The translations under genes were made by a program, and so were the position numbers. DNA of 55,521 nucleotides from an uncultured Candidatus Melainabacteria bacterium (GTDB taxonomy: Bacteria > Cyanobacteriota > Vampirovibrionia > Gastranaerophilales > Gastranaerophilaceae). Each line of letters starts with the position of its first letter. The stretch's first letter is position 1. The notes below the pieces were generated by a model that had not been told where the DNA came from, did not search any database, and worked only from the letters and a program-made list of their open reading frames with translations. The stretch covers positions 1 through 55,521 of the forward strand of contig CATNBA010000011.1 of NCBI GenBank assembly GCA_950096985.1. The letters run 5' to 3'. Below are positions 8,189 to 17,005 of the stretch, piece by piece.

Positions 8189-9025
8189 ATGGGAATTATT
8201 AATAAAATAGTTAGTAACGGGTTACAATTTGCAGAAAATGCTAAACCCTCATTTAGATTTAGCGGCTGGCAGCAAATGGGGGCTTTCACAAGAGCTGCTG
8301 ATAAAAGAACAACTGAACAACTGCTTACAAATATAGATTATTTTGCAGAGAAATTACCTGAAGTGGCACGATTTAAAAATCAATTAAAAGAAATGAATCC
8401 AAAATATCTGGGATTAGTTTCTGATATTTGTGAGTTTGGAAACAGAATGGAAATGATGCCTACAAATATTAATATAAGAAAGCCGATTGCAAATGGTAAA
8501 AGTTTGCTTGAGTTTTTGATGGAAAAACTACCTATAGCATCAAAAGAAAATCCTGAAGCTTTGAATTTTACTCAAGAGGTAATTAACCAAACAGATACTA
8601 CTGCATCTAAATTCTTTTTAGGCGCATATACACCTATTTTTGAATATCCGGAAACTAGCAGACATCTTGCAGCTACAAGACCGCTGGTAAAGGATATTGC
8701 TCAATTAACTTTAAACGGTAGATATACTATGGATTATTCAAAAGAACAAAAATTTGTTAATGCATTAAATGCTTATATTAATCCATCTGTAAATCCTGAA
8801 AAAATTGAAATTATAAATGAAACTTTAAGAACTGTGGAAAATCTGCCTGAAACAATTGATTTAACATGTAGTGTAAAAGGTTCTGAGATTATAAACAGTG
8901 AATTATCGCCTGCCCAGATGAGAGAAAATCTTAAACTATTTACTCAATTAGCTGAAAATATATCACAAAAAACAAAGGAATTTGATTTAACGAACTTTAT
9001 TACACGTAATATTAACTTAGACTAA
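8189..9025 (+). CDS. Hypothetical protein, clade-specific
   Basis: 278 residues with no family I recognise. It is mostly alpha-helical and polar with no signal peptide or membrane span. The N terminus carries KPSFRFSGW (residues 19-27), related to the SF-x-G/A element seen in several other hypothetical proteins of the window. The SD AAAGGA precedes the ATG by about 7 bases. Its last 9 bases overlap the convergent kinase gene. Function unknown. Confidence 0.75.
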   Translation: MGIINKIVSNGLQFAENAKPSFRFSGWQQMGAFTRAADKRTTEQLLTNIDYFAEKLPEVARFKNQLKEMNPKYLGLVSDICEFGNRMEMMPTNINIRKPIANGKSLLEFLMEKLPIASKENPEALNFTQEVINQTDTTASKFFLGAYTPIFEYPETSRHLAATRPLVKDIAQLTLNGRYTMDYSKEQKFVNALNAYINPSVNPEKIEIINETLRTVENLPETIDLTCSVKGSEIINSELSPAQMRENLKLFTQLAENISQKTKEFDLTNFITRNINLD

Positions 9026-10675
9026 CGGAATAATAAAATAGAATTTTGAACCTTTATTAAGTTCACTGTCACACCAAATTGCGCCTTTATGAGCATCCAG
9101 AAGCTGTTTAGCAATTGGAAGCCCAAGACCGGTTCCTCCGGCTTTTCGTGACAGTGAATTTTCTATTTGCGCAAATTTATCAAAAGCGCGAAGCAAATCT
9201 TTTTCTTCTATCCCTATACCTTCATCTTCTACGCAGACCTGAATATAATCTCCATTAAGATTTTTAATTTCAGGTTGGAAAATATCATTAATTTTTATTT
9301 CTGAAGCATTTACAAGTTTAGAAGATATTGTGATTGTTTTATTTTCTGCAGTAAATTTTATTGCGTTTGAAACGAGATTTGTTAAAACTTGTTCAAGCCT
9401 TTGTGCATCAAACTTTGTTTCAGGCATGTCCGGTGCTTCTTTCGTTATCAAGTTTATTCCTTTAGATTTTGCGACTTCTGAAAGTGCTGATTTTACATAT
9501 CCTATTACTGTATTTATATTGGCAGCGGCAAAGTTGAAATCCATTTTCCCTGCTTCAATTTTTGATAAATCAAGAAGGTCATTGATAATACCCGAAAGTC
9601 TTTGGACATTGCGCATTGCCATTGAAAGAAATTTTTCTGCGGACTGTGTAACTTCTCCACAGCGACCACTGCCCAATATATCCAATGAATTTTTAATTGA
9701 CGTCAAAGGTGTTCTCAATTCGTGTGAAACAATTGAAATAAATTCAGATTTAAGCCTTTCAAGTTTTTCGAGTTTTGCGTTTGTTTCAATCAATTCTTGA
9801 TATAATGTTGCACTTTTTAAAGGCAATGCCACCTGTTGTGCAATTGTTTGAAAACAAGTTGCATCTTCGGGTGTGAAAGGATTTTCTTTAAAAATTTCAA
9901 TAAATCCGAAATTCGTGTCACCAAGTGATATTTTTGCAAGCATATTGTCGTATTGAAACAATGTAAAAGTAAATCGGCTTGCAGGATATTTGATATATTT
10001 TATTATTTTTAAATTATCAATATCAAAAGGAGCATTTTCACCATCAAACACTGAATTAAAATTTAATATTGTTCTCATTTTAATTGCAGAAATCAGTTCA
10101 TCTGACAAGTCATAAAGCGAATTAATAATTAAAACAGGTTCTTCATTGCATAGCGAAAGCGTACAAGTGAGTGAAAAACTTAGTGCTTTATCAATTCCCT
10201 CTATCATATATTTAATTAATTTATCTTTATCAAGAGTGCCGGCAAACTGTGAACTTGTGCTGTAAAGTGCATTTAAACGATATAAGCTGTCGGCTAAATC
10301 TTTATTTGAACTTGAAAGCATTTCAAGTGCATTTTTCATTCTAAGATTTACGTTGACAGTAGAAGTGATTAAATCTTCAGACATATCAAGCGTAACAAAA
10401 GCATTTGCATATTTTAACAATTCTTTGTCGATTTTAGAATTTACAACAAATATGATAATTGCATTTTCACAAACTTGTTTTATTTTTTTATTTAAATCCT
10501 TAATATTTTCGTTATCAGCATCTAAAAAAATAATATCCGGATTATCTGCAATAATTGAATCAATAGCTAATTTCCAATCACTGATTGCATTATAATTGTA
10601 CAAATTTTTAGTGAATATTTTTTTATATTTATCAATTAAATTGATATTTTCAGATAAAAATAAAATCTTAATCAT
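9017..10675 (-). CDS. Sensor histidine kinase with N-terminal receiver and GAF-type domain
   Basis: 552 residues, soluble. Residues 1-115 resemble a receiver domain (IIFLDADNE, D52), though its first acidic pair is replaced (LSEN), so phosphorylation is doubtful. Residues 130-295 look like a GAF sensor. HisKA has the H-box SHELRTPLTS with H318. The catalytic ATPase domain has N-box LTNLVSNAIKF, G1 EDEGIGIEE and G2 GGTGLGLPIAKQ. It autophosphorylates H318 and passes phosphate to a separate regulator; the single-domain receiver at 7695 is a plausible target. There is no SD: a -10 TAAAAT box sits 6 bases before the ATG, implying a leaderless mRNA. Confidence 0.92.
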   Translation of the reverse strand: MIKILFLSENINLIDKYKKIFTKNLYNYNAISDWKLAIDSIIADNPDIIFLDADNENIKDLNKKIKQVCENAIIIFVVNSKIDKELLKYANAFVTLDMSEDLITSTVNVNLRMKNALEMLSSSNKDLADSLYRLNALYSTSSQFAGTLDKDKLIKYMIEGIDKALSFSLTCTLSLCNEEPVLIINSLYDLSDELISAIKMRTILNFNSVFDGENAPFDIDNLKIIKYIKYPASRFTFTLFQYDNMLAKISLGDTNFGFIEIFKENPFTPEDATCFQTIAQQVALPLKSATLYQELIETNAKLEKLERLKSEFISIVSHELRTPLTSIKNSLDILGSGRCGEVTQSAEKFLSMAMRNVQRLSGIINDLLDLSKIEAGKMDFNFAAANINTVIGYVKSALSEVAKSKGINLITKEAPDMPETKFDAQRLEQVLTNLVSNAIKFTAENKTITISSKLVNASEIKINDIFQPEIKNLNGDYIQVCVEDEGIGIEEKDLLRAFDKFAQIENSLSRKAGGTGLGLPIAKQLLDAHKGAIWCDSELNKGSKFYFIIPLV

Positions 10676-10681
10676 ACTATA

Positions 10682-10709
10682 ATTTTAGCAGGATTAAGTT
10701 TTAGGGCAA
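10682..10709 (-). promoter_or_regulatory. Promoter of the histidine kinase, leaderless type
   Basis: On the minus strand: -35 TTGCCC (10704-10709), 16-bp spacer, -10 TAAAAT (10682-10687), then six bases to the ATG at 10675. Transcription would begin at or next to the A of the ATG. Confidence 0.55.
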
Positions 10710-10742
10710 ATTGTTAAATATCGTTAAATATACTTAATATGG

Positions 10743-10819
10743 TTACTTATAACTGTGTTTCCATACCTTATACAATTAAGTGATTTTATTGCACAGGAAG
10801 ATGAAGAAGTTATAAGTAA
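10743..10819. repeat. 11-bp inverted repeat in the kinase-rel intergenic region
   Basis: TTACTTATAAC (10743-10753) and GTTATAAGTAA (10809-10819) are perfect reverse complements 55 bp apart. The 172-bp region lies upstream of the kinase and downstream of rel. It could form a stem or mark two protein-binding half sites. I see no gene in it. Confidence 0.4.
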
Positions 10820-10847
10820 AAATACTGAACGCTCATTTAAAGCTTTT

Positions 10848-13052
10848 TCATGATTTTTTCTTACGCGCATTTTTGTTATTTTTGCCGTTATTACGTTTCG
10901 GAGCATTTGGCAGTGTGTATGATGTTTGAATACGTTTAACGCTGTATACATCAGGAATTGCTTGAATACTTAATATAACCTTTTTGAGCGTATCGATATT
11001 ATCAAGCTCTATGCCTAATTCTATAATTCCTATTTTACCGCTTTTTGATTTAACATTAGCATAAGTGATATTTGTATTATTGTCTGAAACAGCAGCAATA
11101 ATATCTTTTAATAACCCCATTTTTTCAGCTGTTTCAACACGAATTGTTGTGTTGTATGTTTTGCTTACATTATCTCCTGACCATTTTATGTCCATTAATC
11201 TTTCAGGCTCAATATGTTCAAGTGTCTGACAGTCTATTCTGTGAACTGTTACACCTTTTGCACGTGTTACAACACCGACAATCGGTTCTCCGGGGATTGG
11301 AGAACAACATTTTGCAATTGAATATAATAAACCTTCAAGACCAATAATATCTTTTTCCGATTTTTTTCTCGATGTGCTGTGAAATTCCGGAGTTTTTGGA
11401 CTTTCAGGTTTTTTAAGTTTATTTATAACTTTATTTAATGTAGTTTCTCCATAACCAAGTGCAGCAAACAAATCATCAGCTGATAAATAATTCATTTGTT
11501 TTGCTATTTTATCAAATTCTCCGGATTTTAGATTTTCATCAAATATTGATTTTGATAGTTCATGTTCAAGATTTGTTCTGCCGACTTCAATATGTTGTTC
11601 ACGATTGTTTTTCTTAAACCATTGTTTAATTTTTGAAGATGCCTGTTTGGTAACCACAAAGTTGAGCCAATCAAGACGTGGAGCTGGTGTTTTTGATGTT
11701 AAAATTTCTACAATATCTCCGTTATGCAGCTTTGTATAAAGTTGTGCAATTCTGCCGTTTACAAGTGCTCCTACAGTTTTATTTCCGACTTCCGAGTGAA
11801 TTCTGTATGCAAAATCTACAGGAGTCGCATTCACAGGCAAATCAAATACATCTCCGTTAGGAGTGAAGGCAAAAACCTGATCCGAAAATAAATCAATTTT
11901 AACAGAATTTACATAGTCTTCTGCGGATGTGTCTTCTTTGTTGTATTCAACAAGTTTTCTCATCCATGAAAATTGCATATCTGTCGGATTATTAGCTTTT
12001 TGAGAGCCTTTTTCTTTATATCTCCAATGTGCAGCAACCCCGTATTCGGCAATTTCGTGCATTTCCCAGGTTCTAATTTGAACTTCAAGCGGTTTTGAAC
12101 GCGGACCGATAACGGATGTATGAAGTGATTGGTAACCGTTGCCTTTTGGCATAGCTATATAATCCTTAAATCTACCCGGGATTGGTTTAAATTGTGAGTG
12201 GATAAGTCCTAAAACTTCATAACATTCTTTTTCACTATCAACGATTACACGGACTGCTGTAATATCATATAGGTCATGGAAAGCAATATTTAAGCGTTTC
12301 ATTTTGCTGTAAATACTGTAATAATGTTTTGCACGACCTGTAATTTGGGCATTAATGCCGCTTTTTTGTACATCCTGAGAAATTTTTTCAATAAGAAGTT
12401 TTACGGTTGCTTCCCGCTCAATCTTCTTTTGTGCAACTAATTGTGCGATTTCAAAGTATTTATCAGGTTCAAGATATCTCAAGGATAAATCTTCAAGTTC
12501 AGCTTTAATTCTACCGATACCTAATCGGTTGGCAAGCGGAGCAAAGATATCAAGTGTTTCTCGTGCGATTTTCTGTTGTTTATTTGATGCCATAAAATTC
12601 AGAGTACGCATATTATGCAGTCTGTCTGCAAGCTTTAAAAATACAATTCTTATGTCGCTTGCCATAGCAATAAACAGCCTTCTAAAGTTTTCTGCCTGAC
12701 GTTCTTCTTTAGATTTAAACTGCAATTTGCCCAGTTTTGTAACACCTTGTACAAGCGTAACAACATCTTTACCGAAAAGTTTTTCGATTTCTTCAGGCTG
12801 AGTGTCAGTATCTTCTAAAATGTCATGTAAAAATGCTGCCATAAGAGTATGACTGTCAACTTTTAACCCGACAAGAATTTTTGCAACTTCAACGGGATGA
12901 ATAATGTAAGGTTCTTCTGAAATTCGGTATTGACCTTCATGTAAGCGTTTTGCAAAAAGATAGGCTTTTTCTATATCCTCTATCTCTTTCGGGTCTCTGT
13001 TTTGTGCAATAAGTTCATTTTTAATATCTTCAAAAAGCGGTTTTTCTATCAT
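10848..13052 (-). CDS. rel: Bifunctional (p)ppGpp synthetase/hydrolase Rel
   Basis: A 734-residue full-length long RSH protein. The hydrolase domain has the HD pair (H52; H76-D77; D143 in LADRLHNMR). The synthetase domain has YDITAVRV (262-269), NGYQSLH (305-311) and EVQIRT (323-328). A TGS domain (about 385-445) and a C-terminal ACT domain (about 650-725) follow, ending in a Lys/Arg/Asn-rich tail. Both catalytic centres look intact, so it should make and degrade the stringent-response alarmone. There is no SD: GATAAT lies 6 bases upstream of the ATG. It is divergent from the DUF167 gene. The window encodes a second RelA/SpoT-domain protein at 51742. Confidence 0.96.
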   Translation of the reverse strand: MIEKPLFEDIKNELIAQNRDPKEIEDIEKAYLFAKRLHEGQYRISEEPYIIHPVEVAKILVGLKVDSHTLMAAFLHDILEDTDTQPEEIEKLFGKDVVTLVQGVTKLGKLQFKSKEERQAENFRRLFIAMASDIRIVFLKLADRLHNMRTLNFMASNKQQKIARETLDIFAPLANRLGIGRIKAELEDLSLRYLEPDKYFEIAQLVAQKKIEREATVKLLIEKISQDVQKSGINAQITGRAKHYYSIYSKMKRLNIAFHDLYDITAVRVIVDSEKECYEVLGLIHSQFKPIPGRFKDYIAMPKGNGYQSLHTSVIGPRSKPLEVQIRTWEMHEIAEYGVAAHWRYKEKGSQKANNPTDMQFSWMRKLVEYNKEDTSAEDYVNSVKIDLFSDQVFAFTPNGDVFDLPVNATPVDFAYRIHSEVGNKTVGALVNGRIAQLYTKLHNGDIVEILTSKTPAPRLDWLNFVVTKQASSKIKQWFKKNNREQHIEVGRTNLEHELSKSIFDENLKSGEFDKIAKQMNYLSADDLFAALGYGETTLNKVINKLKKPESPKTPEFHSTSRKKSEKDIIGLEGLLYSIAKCCSPIPGEPIVGVVTRAKGVTVHRIDCQTLEHIEPERLMDIKWSGDNVSKTYNTTIRVETAEKMGLLKDIIAAVSDNNTNITYANVKSKSGKIGIIELGIELDNIDTLKKVILSIQAIPDVYSVKRIQTSYTLPNAPKRNNGKNNKNARKKKS

Positions 13053-13107
13053 GATATAATTATCATACAGTTTTTTTTGAAATTTTCAAGTATGTAAAGG
13101 ATAAATA

Positions 13108-13389
13108 ATGCTGAAAGAAACAAAAGACGGCATGATATTAACATTAAGAATTTCGCCTAATGCCTCTAAAAACGAGATTATAAAAGAAGAAACAGGTATA
13201 AAAGTTAAAATTACGGCTCAGCCGATTGACGGTAAAGCCAATAAAGCTCTTATTGATTTTTTATCAAAACAGTTTAAAATTCCTAAATCATATTTTGAAA
13301 TTGTACGAGGTGAATCCTCAAAAGACAAAACAATTTTAATTAAATCAACAGAAAAATTTCAGTTTGTTAAAGAATTGTTAAGTTTGTAG
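13108..13389 (+). CDS. DUF167/YggU family protein
   Basis: 93 residues with the family pattern RISPNASKNEI (residues 12-22) and AQPIDGKANKALIDFLS (residues 38-54), the latter nearly invariant in YggU/UPF0235 proteins. It is a small cytosolic protein of unknown function. The SD AAAGGA lies 7 bases before the ATG. It is divergent from rel and followed on the same strand by a short hypothetical gene after 67 bp. Confidence 0.9.
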   Translation: MLKETKDGMILTLRISPNASKNEIIKEETGIKVKITAQPIDGKANKALIDFLSKQFKIPKSYFEIVRGESSKDKTILIKSTEKFQFVKELLSL

Positions 13390-13456
13390 TAAACCTCTTG
13401 AAATTTTCTGTTATTCTTGTAATACTTTATATGTGTATTTAATCTAGGAGTAGTGT

Positions 13457-13777
13457 ATGCAGGTAGATAAAATATCCTTTCAAGCTTATATGCCCAAAAA
13501 GCTAAACGAAAAGTTGTTTTATGCTGCAAATGAGCAAGGTCATGCCGTATGCAGGCAATATCGTTCTCAAGTAAAAAATGTTGAAAGCTGGGGATTAGAT
13601 ACTTCCTGTATTACTGATGTTAAGCCGGACGGCAAAAAATGTTTGCTTTCGCTGGTGAATACATATCTTGCTCCATTTAAAAGAGTTGAATTACCTCAAA
13701 AAGATAATTTACTAGATACTTTTTTAGCATTAACCGAACGTGATATTCAAAATGCCGAAAATATATTGCATATCTAA
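13457..13777 (+). CDS. Short hypothetical protein with N-terminal SFQA motif
   Basis: 106 residues, no recognised domain. It begins MQVDKISFQAYMPKK, carrying the SF-x-A element within the first ten residues, and has two Cys (VCRQY, SCITD). The SD TAGGAG precedes the ATG by 6 bases, which supports the gene. It sits just upstream of the leader region of the next gene. Function unknown. Confidence 0.7.
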   Translation: MQVDKISFQAYMPKKLNEKLFYAANEQGHAVCRQYRSQVKNVESWGLDTSCITDVKPDGKKCLLSLVNTYLAPFKRVELPQKDNLLDTFLALTERDIQNAENILHI

Positions 13778-13793
13778 AACTTTATGATAATAT
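13766..13793 (+). promoter_or_regulatory. Possible promoter of the leader region before 14015
   Basis: TTGCAT (13766-13771), 16-bp spacer, TAATAT (13788-13793), overlapping the end of the preceding gene. It would start transcription about 13800, at the first codon of the putative leader peptide. Confidence 0.35.
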
Positions 13794-13800
13794 GAACAAA

Positions 13801-13851
13801 ATGAAAAACTTAGAAATTTTACAATTACATCATCGCCATAGCAACCCTTGA
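13801..13851 (+). CDS. Possible His-rich leader peptide
   Basis: A 16-codon frame encodes MKNLEILQLHHRHSNP followed by TGA; an in-frame ATG at 13792 would add three residues. Three His in four codons, followed by a terminator-like hairpin and a membrane-protein gene, resemble a transcription-attenuation leader. There is no SD; it could be leaderless. The codons for Ser-Asn-Pro-stop overlap AACCCTTGAA (13843-13852), the segment that can pair with 13904-13913. It may equally be a chance frame. Confidence 0.35.
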   Translation: MKNLEILQLHHRHSNP

Positions 13852-13931
13852 AGGGCTGTATTGTCGGTTTGTGAAAATATTCAATTCTGATAAGAAGCAG
13901 TCTTTCAAGGGTTTATAGGAAGACTGTTTTT
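13843..13931 (+). promoter_or_regulatory. Structured leader, candidate attenuator
   Basis: CAGTCTTTC (13898-13906) pairs with GGAAGACTG (13918-13926) and is followed by TTTTT (13927-13931), a terminator-like hairpin with an 11-nt loop. AACCCTTGAA (13843-13852) is a perfect 10-bp complement of TTCAAGGGTT (13904-13913), which overlaps the 5' arm and loop of that hairpin, so the two pairings compete or form a pseudoknot. A further hairpin GGAGC/GCTCC lies at 13932-13947. I match it to no known riboswitch family. Confidence 0.45.
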
Positions 13932-14014
13932 GGAGCATAGCAGCTCCATCTGTCACTCAGGTTTATTTAAAACTTTGTTGGCATCTGTGATTAAAGAATT
14001 GGAGAATAAAGAAA

Positions 14015-15244
14015 ATGACATTAGTAAATATAATTTCAGCTATTGGTAATAATAGCAGTGTATACCCCCTCATAGTTCGTGATTGCGGAATTGAAGTTCC
14101 GACCAAAATCGCTCTTACTTATAATCAAAATAAGAAAGAGTCAAAAGATATTGCCTATCTTGCTGCACGTGAAAGATTTTTGGATGAATATGCCACATCT
14201 GCAGTATGGCTTGGCGGAATACCGCTTGTCGGTTGGGCATGTGATAAGTTTATTAAGGCAAAAGGGCTTAACCCTAAAGTTAACTTAAAGCTTTTTAAAG
14301 AAGAAGTAGGTGTTCAGGGGATTGAATATAATATTAAAAAGTTTAAAGAAACAGCACCTGATGCCGTAAAAGATCTTCTTAAAGCTAAAGAAAACAAAAA
14401 ACTGTATGAAAAACTTCTTGCAGGTAAGTTTGCTGCATCTACTGCAATTCCGATTTTGTTTATGGGATTTATTCTGCCTAAAATGGTGTTTGCATCTTCT
14501 GCTAAAAAGATTGCTGAACAGCGTCAAAAAGAACAACAACAGCAGATTAACTTTGTTCAAAAAGATAAGTTTATAAGTTTTACAGGCGGAAACTGGATAA
14601 CTAAGGCTGCCAATTTTTCTGCACAGGATAAAATGGCTGTAACTGACGGCGGTTATGCGGTTGGACGCGTTGTGACAGCACGTAATAAAAACGAAACTTA
14701 TGATATTGCGTTCAAAATGGCAGGTATGATGTTTTTAAATTTTGTAGCTCCAAAATGGATTGAAAAAGTATTAAATAAACTTACAGGTGTTGAATTAGAC
14801 CCTATTATACTTGCAGATAAAAATTTTGTTTCACAAATAAAAGATAATACTTTAAAACTTCCAAAATCATCAGATGCAAAAGATTTACTGGAATTTGTCG
14901 ACAACATAAATAATAAAGATACTCTGTTTATTAAATATGCAAAGAAATTTGGCAAAATTACAATGCTTGATAATGGTGTTAGAGATCCGCGTGCTTATGT
15001 AGATATTAAAAATCTTGCTAAATTTAGAAACGATTTGGAAAATTTTGCCAAAAAAGCACTCACAGGTGGAGAAAAATTGTTTAAAAATGCGAGAGTTGCA
15101 AAGTCGGCAAATATTTTAACAAATATCGGATTAAGCAGTTTCTTGCTTGCTTACGCGCTTCCAAAAGCTCAATTTGCGTTCAGAAAACTAATAACAGGGT
15201 CTGATTTAGAACCCGGCTTAGCTCCTGCAAATAAAAATGTTTAA
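14015..15244 (+). CDS. Clade-specific integral membrane protein, unknown function
   Basis: 409 residues, not recognised. Hydrophobic segments lie around 62-78, 138-160, 232-247 and 370-392. A Lys/Gln-rich stretch (about 163-180) is followed by FISFTGGNW, the SF-x-G element, at 186-194. The charged segments between spans suggest a protein exposed on one side of the membrane. GGAG lies about 10 bases before the ATG. A structured leader precedes it (13843-13931). The last four bases overlap the convergent TPR gene. Its general build resembles the protein at 47061, but I cannot show homology by eye. Confidence 0.75.
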   Translation: MTLVNIISAIGNNSSVYPLIVRDCGIEVPTKIALTYNQNKKESKDIAYLAARERFLDEYATSAVWLGGIPLVGWACDKFIKAKGLNPKVNLKLFKEEVGVQGIEYNIKKFKETAPDAVKDLLKAKENKKLYEKLLAGKFAASTAIPILFMGFILPKMVFASSAKKIAEQRQKEQQQQINFVQKDKFISFTGGNWITKAANFSAQDKMAVTDGGYAVGRVVTARNKNETYDIAFKMAGMMFLNFVAPKWIEKVLNKLTGVELDPIILADKNFVSQIKDNTLKLPKSSDAKDLLEFVDNINNKDTLFIKYAKKFGKITMLDNGVRDPRAYVDIKNLAKFRNDLENFAKKALTGGEKLFKNARVAKSANILTNIGLSSFLLAYALPKAQFAFRKLITGSDLEPGLAPANKNV

Positions 15245-16899
15245 ATATCAAACAATTTGTGTAATCTGTTTTGGATATCGTCTTCATCTAAATCTTGAGT
15301 GATTTTATTCAAATCAATTGACATTTGGTAATAGTGCGCAGCATCATTAATAAAACCCATAGCTTGCGAAGCTCTGCCTGCATTAAAGTATGCAAGAGTA
15401 TAGCTTGGGTTTAATTCAACTGCTGTTTCAAAGTATTCAAGAGCCTCTTCTGCATCTCCTAAGCCATCAAGATAAAGTATACCTAAATTATTATGTGCAT
15501 ATTCGTTTTCAGGGTTTAAGTCAATTGACTTGTGGAAGGATACAAGTGCCTCTTCTAAATAATCTTTTTCCCATAATGCAATACCTGCTTTAGAATAACC
15601 TCTGTAATCTTCAGGATTAAGCATTATTGCATCACAGTATGTTCTAATTGCATTATCAAGGTCATATGCTGCCATATAAGTGTCCCCGAGCGATAAATAT
15701 AATTCATAATTATTTGGGTCAAGAATAATTCCCGCCTGATAAGTGGAAATTCCTGCCTCAATATTACCTTTAATTTCTGCATAAATTGACCCTAATGCCT
15801 GGCATACAATTGATGTCCATTCTTTATCGGGATTAATTGATATAGCTTTTTGATAATGTTCAATTGCATCATCATATAGTTCTGCTTTTGAATAAGCGAA
15901 TGCAAGCGAATTATTATAGAACGGATTTTCGCTGTCATTGTCTACGGCAAGTTTGAATGCACTTATTGAGTTAATTTTATCTTCTTTTTGAAGATAAAGA
16001 TGTCCCAGTTCATAGTAAATTTGTGCTGTATCCAATCCGAATTCGAGAAGTTTTTCATAGCAATCAATAGCATCATCGGTATTTTCAGGGAAATATGTCT
16101 GAAGAACAGTTGCAAGTTTTATCATAACTTCTCTGTTTTGCGGATTTTGTTCAAGAACTTTTCTGTAGCAGTCAACCGTTAAATTAAGTTCTTTATTTTT
16201 TAAAGCGAGATCACCCATTTTGTTGTAGAAGATTTCACCGTGATTTGTAGCCATAACAGCTTGTTTGTAAACATTTTCAGCAGTCGGGTACATTCTAATT
16301 TTTTCTAAAAATTTTCCTACAGTATTGTATGTAAATACTGATAAATCATCTGAAATGTTTTTGTAAAACATTTTCATTGAAGGTTTATCCCAAGCAAGCA
16401 TGATACTTCCTGACAAGAAATAATATAAGAAGTTCATATAATCGGTCGCAGTACCGTTTTGAGTATTAATTTTTTGTAAAATCGATTGAGAAAGAATAAG
16501 TCGCGGACGTGCGGATTTTAATTTCCCCATTTTTATTGCAGATTTGAACTCTTGTTCTGCGGATTTAAAATCCTGAGCAAGTTTCATGAAAAATCCTGTA
16601 TAAAGGTGCGCATTGATATTTTGGGGAGCGAGAGATACAGCAGTCTTACATTGCTCAATAGCTGTGTCTACGCTGATTTGACCTTGTTCCCACATTAATG
16701 TTGCAAGTCTGTAGTATGCCTCCGGCATAGCGGGGTCATATTTAACAGCATCAATATAATGCTCAATTGCCTCTTGTAAATCACAATTTTGAAGACGAAC
16801 TAAATACTTTTCATGAGCCTCTCTTGCTTTTTCTAAAGCAGCGCGGGCTTTTTCGGGATTAGACGCCTGTATCGGCTGTAGTAACATTTGGTCTGACAT
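15241..16899 (-). CDS. Tetratricopeptide repeat protein
   Basis: 552 residues built largely of TPR units. At least ten 34-residue repeats are recognisable by the pattern A-x-x-x-Y-x-x-A-L/I-x-x-x-P, for example near residues 45-75, 330-362, 404-436 and 472-504. There is no signal peptide or membrane span, so it is a cytosolic scaffold or co-chaperone-like protein. The SD GGAG lies 8 bases before ATG 16899. It is transcribed alone, convergent with the membrane protein gene. The partner is unknown. Confidence 0.88.
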   Translation of the reverse strand: MSDQMLLQPIQASNPEKARAALEKAREAHEKYLVRLQNCDLQEAIEHYIDAVKYDPAMPEAYYRLATLMWEQGQISVDTAIEQCKTAVSLAPQNINAHLYTGFFMKLAQDFKSAEQEFKSAIKMGKLKSARPRLILSQSILQKINTQNGTATDYMNFLYYFLSGSIMLAWDKPSMKMFYKNISDDLSVFTYNTVGKFLEKIRMYPTAENVYKQAVMATNHGEIFYNKMGDLALKNKELNLTVDCYRKVLEQNPQNREVMIKLATVLQTYFPENTDDAIDCYEKLLEFGLDTAQIYYELGHLYLQKEDKINSISAFKLAVDNDSENPFYNNSLAFAYSKAELYDDAIEHYQKAISINPDKEWTSIVCQALGSIYAEIKGNIEAGISTYQAGIILDPNNYELYLSLGDTYMAAYDLDNAIRTYCDAIMLNPEDYRGYSKAGIALWEKDYLEEALVSFHKSIDLNPENEYAHNNLGILYLDGLGDAEEALEYFETAVELNPSYTLAYFNAGRASQAMGFINDAAHYYQMSIDLNKITQDLDEDDIQNRLHKLFDI

Positions 16900-17005
16900 C
16901 AGTGAGCTCCAATAAGATGTATATTCTATATAAATTCATTCGACATTAATAATTCTAGTCTTTACAAAATTTAATTAATATCATCTACATGGAGGATAAA
17001 TTTTT

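Noticed and set aside
13800-14000. 6S RNA or a known riboswitch before the 14015 gene
   Set aside because: The pairings do not give the long rod with a central bubble of 6S RNA, and I find no conserved core of the TPP, cobalamin, FMN, SAM, glycine or c-di-GMP classes.
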